Position numbers and translations under genes: made by a program. This document shows positions 8,577-16,456 of a stretch of DNA of 64,000 bases, piece by piece. The notes beneath the pieces are model-generated. The model did no database searches and had not been told where the DNA came from. It saw only the letters and a program-made list of their open reading frames with translations. Source of the stretch: Candidatus Saccharibacteria bacterium oral taxon 488 (GTDB lineage: Bacteria; Patescibacteriota; Saccharimonadia; Saccharimonadales; Saccharimonadaceae); assembly GCA_013099195.1 (NCBI GenBank), contig CP039999.1, positions 792,992-856,991 on the forward strand, written 5' to 3'. Each line of letters begins with the position of its first letter. Position 1 is the stretch's first letter.

Positions 8577-9734
8577 TTATTCTGTTGCTTCATTTTTTAC
8601 TACTAATAAACCATTTCTATCCATAGCCAACAACACATCTCTTAATAAATAGTTATTAGCAAACCTCATAACGTACTTCTTTTGGTAGTCAGGATGAACC
8701 ATGAGCAATCCTTTGTCTCTCATATTCGTCAAAACACGAGACGTCTGCACCGCAGCAGAGGCGGTTGGTCCAAATAGGTGTCTTACGTCTTGTGCTTGAA
8801 TTAGGTCTTTTTGCATGGCTATCTTTAAAATCTCATGCTCTTCTGCAGATATAAATTGACTATCAAGGGCGCTTTTTAATGCTGGCTCTATTATATTTGG
8901 CACAGCATAATTACGATCTAATAGTTTATTCACCCTGACCATCTCACTAGCTATGCCCCGTGCGACATATAGACACCAATCCTCTAATGCTTCTTCCTTG
9001 CCAGAGTCTGCTGCAGCCAATTTATTATAGTATTCTTGACGATCCATACAAAAAATAGCCGAAGGATTTAAAATAGTCCGCATAGTTTTGTTGATAAATT
9101 TAGCCTTAATAAGCATCGCATACGTGACAAGCCTTGCCGTTCTACCGTTTCCATTATCAAATGGGTGTATTGCGGCTAGTCGATGGTGTGCAAGAGCAAT
9201 TTTGATAATATCCATTTTGTTATCATTATCATCAGCAATATAGTCGCATAACTCCTGAATAAGCCGGGGTATCTCTATATGATTTGGCGGCTCATGATCG
9301 CTTTTTTTAATATGTACTGAGCAACTTCGCCAATCTCCAGGCCACTTACTACCATCGTGCTTTAAATCAGTAACAACTATTTTCTGAACTTCACGAATAA
9401 AGGAAGGAGTAATTTGTTGACTGTCATCTCCATCAAAAGTCTCTTCAATAAAATCTATCGCCTTCCTGATGTTGCGAAGCTCTTGAAGGTTTTCGTCGCT
9501 GGGCTTTTCATCATTACTCAATGAATCCATGGCGGCACTAACCACCGTTGTACGATTACCTTCAATTCGAGCAGACGCGACACTTTCTAATATGTACATA
9601 ATCTCTCTCAAATCAAAGAATAGCCATGGCGGAGTCGTGCCCCCTAAATGGGTATAGCGAATTTTCTCCAAATTAAATAGTTCACTCACCAATTCTGAGT
9701 TAAATGATGGGTTGATAGATTTAAGAGGATTCAT
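8577..9734 (-). CDS. Fic-domain AMPylase-like protein
   Basis: A 385-residue protein with a complete Fic motif HPFDNGNGRTAR at residues 190-201, including the catalytic His. The N-terminal SARIEGN (residues 54-60) fits the inhibitory (S/T)-x3-E-(G/N) motif of class II Fic enzymes, in which an internal helix keeps the site closed. The C-terminal third (about residues 290-385) looks like a winged helix, common in regulatory Fic proteins. Fic enzymes transfer AMP or another nucleotide part to a target protein hydroxyl. It is the first gene of the type III operon, 12 bp ahead of mod. A TATAAT at 9741-9746 is six bases from the ATG, suggesting a leaderless mRNA. The target is unknown; restriction subunits or the translation machinery are possibilities. 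Confidence 0.92.
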   Translation of the reverse strand: MNPLKSINPSFNSELVSELFNLEKIRYTHLGGTTPPWLFFDLREIMYILESVASARIEGNRTTVVSAAMDSLSNDEKPSDENLQELRNIRKAIDFIEETFDGDDSQQITPSFIREVQKIVVTDLKHDGSKWPGDWRSCSVHIKKSDHEPPNHIEIPRLIQELCDYIADDNDNKMDIIKIALAHHRLAAIHPFDNGNGRTARLVTYAMLIKAKFINKTMRTILNPSAIFCMDRQEYYNKLAAADSGKEEALEDWCLYVARGIASEMVRVNKLLDRNYAVPNIIEPALKSALDSQFISAEEHEILKIAMQKDLIQAQDVRHLFGPTASAAVQTSRVLTNMRDKGLLMVHPDYQKKYVMRFANNYLLRDVLLAMDRNGLLVVKNEATE

Positions 9735-9740
9735 ACCTGC

Positions 9741-9746
9741 ATTATA
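9741..9746 (-). promoter_or_regulatory. -10 box of Fic-mod operon (leaderless type)
   Basis: TATAAT on the minus strand ends six bases before the ATG at 9734, so transcription should start at or next to the start codon. No Shine-Dalgarno site fits in the gap. Confidence 0.65.
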
Positions 9747-9854
9747 TATGTTTGTTAAATTTCAGTCAACACTTTTTAACATTTTTCTCTCATATTAATC
9801 TGTTATATTCCATAGTCTGTTAATTTATTTCTTAACATTTTGTTATATAGTTAG

Positions 9855-10517
9855 TTACTGCTCATCCTTTTTATAGATAATGCTTACATAGTCAGTTTTC
9901 GTAACAATAATATGATCATTAAGCGTAATACCGAGCAATTTTCCCGCTTCTGCTAGCCTATTCGTGACATCTTTATCAGCCTGACTCGCCTCCAAACTCC
10001 CGCTCGGATGATTATGCGCCACGATGATGCTGGCCGCGCGGTCGGCGATGGCGTCGGCGAAGACCTCGCGCGGGTGTACTAGGCTGGCAGTCAGTGTGCC
10101 GATAGTCACTACCCGCTTGGCGATCAAACGATTCGCACCATCCAGCGTCAGGCAAACAAAGTATTCCTGCTTTTTGTCGCGAATGTCGACCAGCAGCTCG
10201 ACGACTTTTTCTGGGCTGTCAATGATTGGCTGGTCGCTATCCAGCAAATACCGCCGCGCCAGCTCCAAACTCGCCAGAATCACCGGAATTTTCGCATCAC
10301 CCAAGCCAACTACGCCATGCAGATCATCATACGAAACATCGCCGCCTTTTTGACGCACAATTTTCAGCACCTCGCGCGCAATTTTACCGACATCCGCCCG
10401 AGCATTGCCGCTGCCGATAATCGCCATCAACAATTCCAAGTCGCTCAGCCGCGCCGTACCATAGCGCGCCAATTTCTCGCGGGGACGATCCAACGGATGA
10501 CGGTCAGAGATTCTCAT
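9855..10517 (-). CDS. radC: RadC / JAB-domain protein
   Basis: A 220-residue RadC family protein. The N-terminal third has helix-hairpin-helix character (LARYGTARLSDLELLMAI; GVVGLGDAKIPVILASLELA), and the C-terminal half is a JAB/MPN metalloprotease-like fold with the metal motif AHNHPSGSLEASQADKD and an upstream Glu in PREVFADA. RadC was named as a DNA repair protein, but its real role is unsettled; homologues cluster with anti-defence and mobile genes. It sits between the DUF262 nuclease and Fic genes. TATACT six bases before the ATG indicates its own leaderless transcript. Confidence 0.93.
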   Translation of the reverse strand: MRISDRHPLDRPREKLARYGTARLSDLELLMAIIGSGNARADVGKIAREVLKIVRQKGGDVSYDDLHGVVGLGDAKIPVILASLELARRYLLDSDQPIIDSPEKVVELLVDIRDKKQEYFVCLTLDGANRLIAKRVVTIGTLTASLVHPREVFADAIADRAASIIVAHNHPSGSLEASQADKDVTNRLAEAGKLLGITLNDHIIVTKTDYVSIIYKKDEQ

Positions 10518-10523
10518 ATAGAC

Positions 10524-10529
10524 AGTATA
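10524..10529 (-). promoter_or_regulatory. -10 box of radC (leaderless type)
   Basis: TATACT, preceded by TGC (an extended -10), lies six bases before the radC ATG at 10517. Confidence 0.65.
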
Positions 10530-10572
10530 GCAAGCACCCCAACTAAGCTAAAGTGTCAGACCGCACACATAC

Positions 10573-12678
10573 CTACTGTTCAATCGGCTTTGTCAATTCA
10601 ACATTGATAGAGATTTTATCAACATTAAACATCTCCGCCAGTTCGCGCATGAGCCGTATTTTTTGATTCGTATTTGTTGCTACGTCAACCACAAGCCCTG
10701 TGTCGTGAATCTTTACGGAATTAAAAAATCTTTTAGAATCATTACTAATCCAATTTTTCGTCTTTTCGCTATTCATAATCTGATCAGTAAAATCAGGGTT
10801 CTCGTCGTACAGATACTCACAATAGACGCCAAGAATTTGCGACCAGCTCGTTACTGGATAAGAATCGTCACCGATATAGAATATTTTTACCGCTGCGCCT
10901 GTAAAATCAATATCGTCGAAAATATTAACTTTCGTGTCAAGTATTGGCGGTTCAAACGTACTTGTTGGCAGCGGCCAAATTTTAATTATTTTATCAATCC
11001 ACCACTGCTGACGTTCCAGTATAGTCTTCTCATTCCAGGTACTATATTTAGCAACAGTCCTATTAATCTTAAGCGGGCTATCAGCAAACCCGTCTGGCAT
11101 ATCACGCTTTTCCCGGAAACTCTTGTTTGAATATTCAGAGTTATATCCCGTCAATGTCAAATTCGCTAGCCCATGCAAATATATGCCATGAATTTCATCG
11201 GCACGGTCACCGAGCTCATCCCGCCAAGTATTGGTCATGGTTTGCGGCATAATATGTTCAATCGTTAGGTGTAGCTCTTTGTTATTAATCTGTTTCAGCA
11301 ATGACACGTCCTTAGACTCATCGTCAACCGCAGTTAACAAATACATGACATTGGAAGAGCGCTGATTATAGGTAAAGTTTGCTTTTATCGCTGTTTCTAT
11401 TTCATTATCTCGGGGCAATCGGATCTGCCTGTTTTTCGAAAGTACGGTATATTTCAGCACTTCAAGATATACGGCATTGTCCTGCTCAGCAATTGACAAT
11501 ATACTTCTGTGTAATCCGGCGAAATATTTACCTAAGCCTGTTGTCGATAAGTTGATAACGATACGCCGCGAAAAGTAGACGCGTAACACATCAAACACCT
11601 CAGCAATTTCATCATCAGACAAATGTCCATCTTGCCAATATTTCATGACTGATACAGCATACGGAAAGAATGCTTCAATTCTCAGATAGCGCATTGTAAA
11701 TGCCACCGAACTAAGTCTTGCAAATTCATTATTTTCGTCTATGCCAAACTTTAGAAAGCGATAATATTTTAGTATTCTCAAAATCTCGCCGTAAAATTCG
11801 TCAAGCGATTCATATGACTGATCATCAGAAATATTATTAGAAAAAGCTTTTTTAAACTCTGGATACACCTTATCAGTATTCACGACCGATTGGTTCTTGG
11901 CAATCAAATAGACACGGAAGAAGTCGGTGATGTCATCACGCTGCGGATCGGTTAGGTACGTTTCAATATACTGCCAATAACTAGTCAAAACATAATCTTG
12001 TTTTTCTGAAGTGCGCAACATTAACGAGAAGTTTCGGATTTTGTCGCCATCTGTCAATGGCTTGCCAGTTGAGTTAATACTTTCAAAAACTTTTTGTGGA
12101 TTATCGTCATCTTTGTCTAGAACAATCGTGACAATCTCGAAGTCATCAAGCGTATCAATATATTGTTCTAAATGATCACGATTTCTAAAGTAGTCGTAGA
12201 ATTGGAGGTAGGATTTATACAAATTACTTTTCTTCTCATATTCTGTCAGTTCTGCCTGGCTAAATATTTTCTCAAATATTTTATTGTCGGTAGTTACCGC
12301 CCGAAGCTTAATCCGATTTTCCTCCGAATCATATTGTTTTGCATATCTGTTATATAAATATTCGTCCTTGATTTGCTCGGCTACCAGTCTAAGCTTTTCA
12401 GGTGACTCTAACGCTAAATGGTAAATTGCAGTGATCATCAGCAAAACTGTCGTCGCACGCTGCTGGCCATCGATAATAACGCTTCGGTTACCATCGTTTA
12501 TATATACGATACTGCCAAAATAGTGTTTCTTATCTCCACGCTTCACCTCTTCAAGGTCGTCTAAAAACATTTGGACATTATCGGCTGTCCAAGAATAAGG
12601 GCGTTGAAAATTAGGTATCTCAAAGAATTTGTTTGGCGTATATAAGAATAATTTAATGTTAGTTTGCAGCGCTTTCAT
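10573..12678 (-). CDS. DUF262/DUF1524 GmrSD-like nuclease
   Basis: A 701-residue protein with an N-terminal DUF262 (ParB/sulfiredoxin-like) domain: NFQRPYSWT near residue 25 and IIDGQQRATT near residue 70. A helical middle follows, then a DUF1524 HNH-type nuclease with LTIEHIMPQT and HGLANLTLTGYN. This is the domain order of single-chain GmrSD/type IV restriction enzymes, which use NTP to cut modified phage DNA. An extra C-terminal segment of about 120 residues is unassigned. It begins the defence island upstream of radC. TATAAT (12686-12691) lies seven bases from the ATG. Function is by family; the modified base it may detect is unknown. Confidence 0.9.
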   Translation of the reverse strand: MKALQTNIKLFLYTPNKFFEIPNFQRPYSWTADNVQMFLDDLEEVKRGDKKHYFGSIVYINDGNRSVIIDGQQRATTVLLMITAIYHLALESPEKLRLVAEQIKDEYLYNRYAKQYDSEENRIKLRAVTTDNKIFEKIFSQAELTEYEKKSNLYKSYLQFYDYFRNRDHLEQYIDTLDDFEIVTIVLDKDDDNPQKVFESINSTGKPLTDGDKIRNFSLMLRTSEKQDYVLTSYWQYIETYLTDPQRDDITDFFRVYLIAKNQSVVNTDKVYPEFKKAFSNNISDDQSYESLDEFYGEILRILKYYRFLKFGIDENNEFARLSSVAFTMRYLRIEAFFPYAVSVMKYWQDGHLSDDEIAEVFDVLRVYFSRRIVINLSTTGLGKYFAGLHRSILSIAEQDNAVYLEVLKYTVLSKNRQIRLPRDNEIETAIKANFTYNQRSSNVMYLLTAVDDESKDVSLLKQINNKELHLTIEHIMPQTMTNTWRDELGDRADEIHGIYLHGLANLTLTGYNSEYSNKSFREKRDMPDGFADSPLKINRTVAKYSTWNEKTILERQQWWIDKIIKIWPLPTSTFEPPILDTKVNIFDDIDFTGAAVKIFYIGDDSYPVTSWSQILGVYCEYLYDENPDFTDQIMNSEKTKNWISNDSKRFFNSVKIHDTGLVVDVATNTNQKIRLMRELAEMFNVDKISINVELTKPIEQ

Positions 12679-12685
12679 ATATCTA

Positions 12686-12691
12686 ATTATA
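12686..12691 (-). promoter_or_regulatory. -10 box of DUF262 gene (leaderless type)
   Basis: TATAAT on the minus strand, seven bases before the ATG at 12678. Confidence 0.6.
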
Positions 12692-12726
12692 CTACTTCAT
12701 TGCTGCTTCTTTAGGCGATGTGTTTA

Positions 12727-15069
12727 CTAAACTTTCACTGACTGTCGGCCGCGCACCACGCACATCGCCACTACAAACATGCCAACCAGCCGCGATACTA
12801 ATGAGCTGTCGTCTGCACTTGATTGAGTTGTTGTCGTGAATTCTTCCTCCGGATTGAGCTGGCTGTCGTCCGGCCATAGGCCAGGGGATTGACAGCTTTT
12901 TACGACCAAAACATTGTCACTCACGGCACTCGTTTCGCTATTATAACCGTAACTGTCAACCGCGCTGTCAACCGCCAAATCATTCTGTTCGTCCACTTCA
13001 GATTCTACCGCCTCAGACACTTCAGTAGCAGTAAGTTCTTCTTGCTCTTCAGACAAATCGACGACTGATTCTATGCTGCTAGTATCCATAGTTATAGTTT
13101 CAACTTCAGCATCCAGGCGCAACAAATCACTTTTTTCCGATGTTTTTACAGTCATATTGTCACGCTCCTCGCGAGGCATGATGCGCTCCTCTAAAATTTC
13201 CACTGCTGGCTCATCCAGCTCGAAATCAGGTATTAGCTCAATAGCCGGCGAGGCAGGAATAACTATCTGCCCCTCTGGCTCATAATCATTGGTGATTTTA
13301 GGAACTGATACCGCCTTAGAATTGTCCAATTGCCCCGCGGAATCCATATCAACACCAATCTCGTCGTCTACAGAGAGTTTCAAATCATCGACTTCTTCAC
13401 GCACCGTAGTTGCCTCCATTGGCAGCGCAATCGTCACCACTTCAGCCGAAGATACTCCCGGCTCTACTACTGGCGCTTGTTGTTCGACAAAAAACACCAT
13501 ATCCTCCTCAGCCCAAGCTTCGTTGTCCTCGCCATATTCAACGATATCTTGAGCTGATAATGACACAATCACCGGCTGATCAGGCTGCTCTTTCGCTGGA
13601 ATTAATGCGGCCGCATTAACCATCTTTTCAGTAGATGTCTCGTTTGTTTCGTATTCCGCCGACACATTAACGGCGTCCTCTTGCTCCTGATATGGCGACA
13701 CATTAGATGCGGTTGGAATTACATGCTTGGGCTGTTCGACATCAACGCCATCGGTCGATTCGACAAAATTATTATAATCCGGCGCCGCATCTATACTAAT
13801 CTCGCTAGGTTGAGCGTCTGTTGATGCTTTCGTGCCAGAATTATCAATTGGTCCCGTGGTCGCAGATTCATCCACCTTTACCGCCTCAAACTGCGCTGCC
13901 AAGTGCTGCTGCTCGGAAACTGGCGTAGTACTTTCATCATTTTCTGCTGCTCGGCTCGGCTCAGAATTGGCCGATTCTGACCCTGTTATAACAAAAACTT
14001 TTTCTTTTTGGCGTTCAATTGATGGTGTTTTTACGCTTGACGGCGCAGTAGTTTCATCGCCATCATATGTATTTTCCACAACACTAGCAGCAACCTTATC
14101 CTCACTAGCCGTAGGGTAAACAGTTTCATTTTCCAGCGGATTGCAACTCTCATCACCAGTTTGAGTATCCTCGCTTACCCCCGGCGATGACGGCACAGTT
14201 TTCGTTTGCGTTTGGGTTGGTATGTCTGGAGATTGGAATACCGGCTGCTGGTTTTCTTTGTCTACTGCGTCAGAGATAATAGCAGAAGTCTGCTGTTTTA
14301 TTTCTATCGACGGACGATTTTCCTCTGTTGGTTCGGTAAACTGTTCCTTGCCAGATGTATTGACAGGCACTTCGCTAGCACTTTCTGGCCGAGATTCCCC
14401 GACATCTTTAATATCGTCAGCGATAGTTTCTGGAGCCATTTTTAATCCAAAGAATGGCGCTTCTGCCGCTTCAGTATCCATATCTTCGCCCGAAACTTCG
14501 ACTGGCTTGCTAGTCGAAGCTTTACTTTCTTGTTCCTGCGGCGTGATCTTCTCAGTTGGCCCATCTGGCTTGTCGGCGCTAGTTTCAACCACTCTTGGAC
14601 CATCAGCAACTGGCAGTTCCTCACCATCAAAGTCGTCAGGTAAGGGCTGTGCCCAGACAATCTCGCCCGGCGCGTCGTCTTCTCGGAGTAATTGCTCTAG
14701 GGTGCTTAGCTGTTCCCCGGATTGAAGTTCAGTATTGCCTGCCATCATTGCGGCTTGACGCTCTTCACAAAATTGTCTGAGACCGCAGCCAATACAAGCA
14801 ATCGTCCCATACTTTTGACACTGCTCGGGATTGACTGGTGCTGATGTTTCTTTTGATTCGGGTTTGCTGTTTGTAACAGTATTGAGTTCTGCCTCACCGC
14901 TGGCCACCGCTACCAAATCAAACTGCTCAACACTATCAGCCACCGTTTCGCCAATGCCAGACGAAAAATCCTCACTGCTAGCACCGTCTCTTAGCGACGA
15001 AAATACGTCAAAATTATCACCGTCAATTCCTGTCGGTGATACTTCTGCTGTACTCGTCGCCCCAATCAT
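12727..15069 (-). CDS. Acidic protein with Cys4 cluster and C-terminal hydrophobic segment
   Basis: A 780-residue protein very rich in Glu, Asp, Ser, Thr and Val, so probably largely disordered. Two features break this. Cys84, Cys92, Cys95 and Cys101 form a C-x7-C-x2-C-x5-C cluster that could hold zinc or an iron-sulfur centre. A final hydrophobic stretch, LVGMFVVAMCVV followed by RGRQSVKV, looks like a C-terminal membrane anchor with a basic tail. I recognise no family. Its ATG overlaps the stop of the FNR-like reductase by four bases (ATGA), making it the last gene of the nrdD-nrdG-reductase operon. A role in electron delivery or membrane tethering is only inferred from context and the cysteines. 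Confidence 0.75.
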   Translation of the reverse strand: MIGATSTAEVSPTGIDGDNFDVFSSLRDGASSEDFSSGIGETVADSVEQFDLVAVASGEAELNTVTNSKPESKETSAPVNPEQCQKYGTIACIGCGLRQFCEERQAAMMAGNTELQSGEQLSTLEQLLREDDAPGEIVWAQPLPDDFDGEELPVADGPRVVETSADKPDGPTEKITPQEQESKASTSKPVEVSGEDMDTEAAEAPFFGLKMAPETIADDIKDVGESRPESASEVPVNTSGKEQFTEPTEENRPSIEIKQQTSAIISDAVDKENQQPVFQSPDIPTQTQTKTVPSSPGVSEDTQTGDESCNPLENETVYPTASEDKVAASVVENTYDGDETTAPSSVKTPSIERQKEKVFVITGSESANSEPSRAAENDESTTPVSEQQHLAAQFEAVKVDESATTGPIDNSGTKASTDAQPSEISIDAAPDYNNFVESTDGVDVEQPKHVIPTASNVSPYQEQEDAVNVSAEYETNETSTEKMVNAAALIPAKEQPDQPVIVSLSAQDIVEYGEDNEAWAEEDMVFFVEQQAPVVEPGVSSAEVVTIALPMEATTVREEVDDLKLSVDDEIGVDMDSAGQLDNSKAVSVPKITNDYEPEGQIVIPASPAIELIPDFELDEPAVEILEERIMPREERDNMTVKTSEKSDLLRLDAEVETITMDTSSIESVVDLSEEQEELTATEVSEAVESEVDEQNDLAVDSAVDSYGYNSETSAVSDNVLVVKSCQSPGLWPDDSQLNPEEEFTTTTQSSADDSSLVSRLVGMFVVAMCVVRGRQSVKV

Positions 15070-15728
15070 TGCTCAAAAAATGTCTCCGTTGAAATATGTG
15101 ATTCATCGACGCCAGCGGCGGTTAGCTTTTGCCAAACATCGCGTACAAATGGCAAGCTGCCACAAACCAGAAAGTGCGCCTCACTCGGCACTTCACTCAC
15201 AATCTTCGCCACCTCAAACCGCCCGTTATGCCAGCCGTCTCGTTCCTCAACCTGCTGACGAGTACTGAATTTTTTGACCGTAATATTCGACGCTGCTAAT
15301 TCTTCCGAGAACACCATGTATTCTGGCGATTTTTGACTCAAATAGAGGAAAGTCGGCTGCTTGGCATCCGCCAAAATACTCCAAATCGGGCTGAGGCCGC
15401 AACCCGCCGCAATGCCAACCAATGGCCGCTCGGTTTGCGGATTAAAATCGCCATAAGCAGGACTGATTTGCAGCTTGTCGCCAACTTGCCGCGAGCAAAG
15501 ATAACTCGAAAATTCGCCGCCAACATCCTTGACGGTAATCGACATCAACTCTTCATGTGGCCGCGAAGAAATACTATAAGCCTTACCTTCACGCACCTGA
15601 CTGCCTTCAATGAACACCGTAATATATTGCCCCGCCATAAAATCAAACGGCCGCACAAAATACAGTGTCGTCACCTCGGGGTTTTCCTGGCGCACCCGCA
15701 CAATTTCGACAGCTAGTGAATCACGCAT
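15066..15728 (-). CDS. FNR-like FAD/NAD(P)H oxidoreductase
   Basis: A 220-residue reductase of the ferredoxin-NADP+ reductase superfamily. The FAD-binding barrel has AGQYITVFI and KAYSISSRP (flavin-binding YS motif, about residue 50), the NAD(P) half has VGIAAGCGLSPIWSIL and LVCGSLPFVRDV, and the C-terminus is TETFFEQ. There is no [2Fe-2S] domain, so it needs a separate electron acceptor. It overlaps nrdG by 16 bases and the acidic Cys4 gene by four. It is a candidate reductase feeding electrons to the NrdG iron-sulfur cluster or to NrdD; that link is inferred from the operon. Confidence 0.88.
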   Translation of the reverse strand: MRDSLAVEIVRVRQENPEVTTLYFVRPFDFMAGQYITVFIEGSQVREGKAYSISSRPHEELMSITVKDVGGEFSSYLCSRQVGDKLQISPAYGDFNPQTERPLVGIAAGCGLSPIWSILADAKQPTFLYLSQKSPEYMVFSEELAASNITVKKFSTRQQVEERDGWHNGRFEVAKIVSEVPSEAHFLVCGSLPFVRDVWQKLTAAGVDESHISTETFFEQ

Positions 15729-16456
15729 TCGTCAACGTACCTTTCCATTATTTTTTGGGCAGCTCTGAATTCTTCGTCGGTAAAGGTGTGGTAATTGGCA
15801 AATTTCGGACTAATCGTCGTGCCAGTGCGAAAATGCTGCAAAGCAAAGCGCTTGGCTCCCTTGACCAACTGACCAATCTTTTCAAAATCCGCGACTTCCA
15901 GCTGCTCGCGAACGATCGTCGTCCGAAACTCATGGCCAATTCCCGAATCAATCATCAGCCGCACATTCTCCTTGATGGCTTCCAGATCAATCGGCCGCGC
16001 CGCAATCTCCACATATTTTTCCAGCGGACCCTTGACATCCATGGCGATGAAATCAATCGTCCCCTCCTCGACCATGCCGCGCACCATATCTGGGTGTGTG
16101 CCGTTGGTGTCTAGCTTGACATCAAAACCAAGGCTCTTGATCATCCGACACAACACCGGCAAATCTTCGTTGACCGTCGGCTCGCCGCCAGAAATCACCA
16201 CACCGTCTAACTTGCCAACACGTGATTTTAGAAAAATCATCGCCTCCTCAACTGGAATGCTCGGCGCCAACCGCTCGGGCAGTACCAGTTCAGGATTATG
16301 GCAATAACCGCAGCGCATATTACAGCCCGAGAGAAACAGCGCTGCCGCCACGTGCCCTGGATAATCCACCAGCGACAGCTTCTGAATCCCGCCGATCGCT
16401 ACCTTAAGCTGGGACAGCGACGGCGTTGGCTCGCTGATGTTCGGCGGCATCGTCAT
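15713..16456 (-). CDS. nrdG: Anaerobic RNR-activating radical SAM protein
   Basis: A 247-residue radical SAM enzyme with the C-x3-C-x2-C cluster motif CNMRCGYC (Cys45, Cys49, Cys52), the GGE motif in SGGEPTVNEDLP, and KLDTNGT further on. It belongs to the longer NrdG/PFL-activase-like group common in anaerobes (IGGIQKLSLVDYPG at the N-terminus). It makes the glycyl radical on NrdD, using SAM and an electron donor. The start lies 53 bases inside the 3' end of nrdD, so translation is probably coupled. Confidence 0.93.
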   Translation of the reverse strand: MTMPPNISEPTPSLSQLKVAIGGIQKLSLVDYPGHVAAALFLSGCNMRCGYCHNPELVLPERLAPSIPVEEAMIFLKSRVGKLDGVVISGGEPTVNEDLPVLCRMIKSLGFDVKLDTNGTHPDMVRGMVEEGTIDFIAMDVKGPLEKYVEIAARPIDLEAIKENVRLMIDSGIGHEFRTTIVREQLEVADFEKIGQLVKGAKRFALQHFRTGTTISPKFANYHTFTDEEFRAAQKIMERYVDECVIH

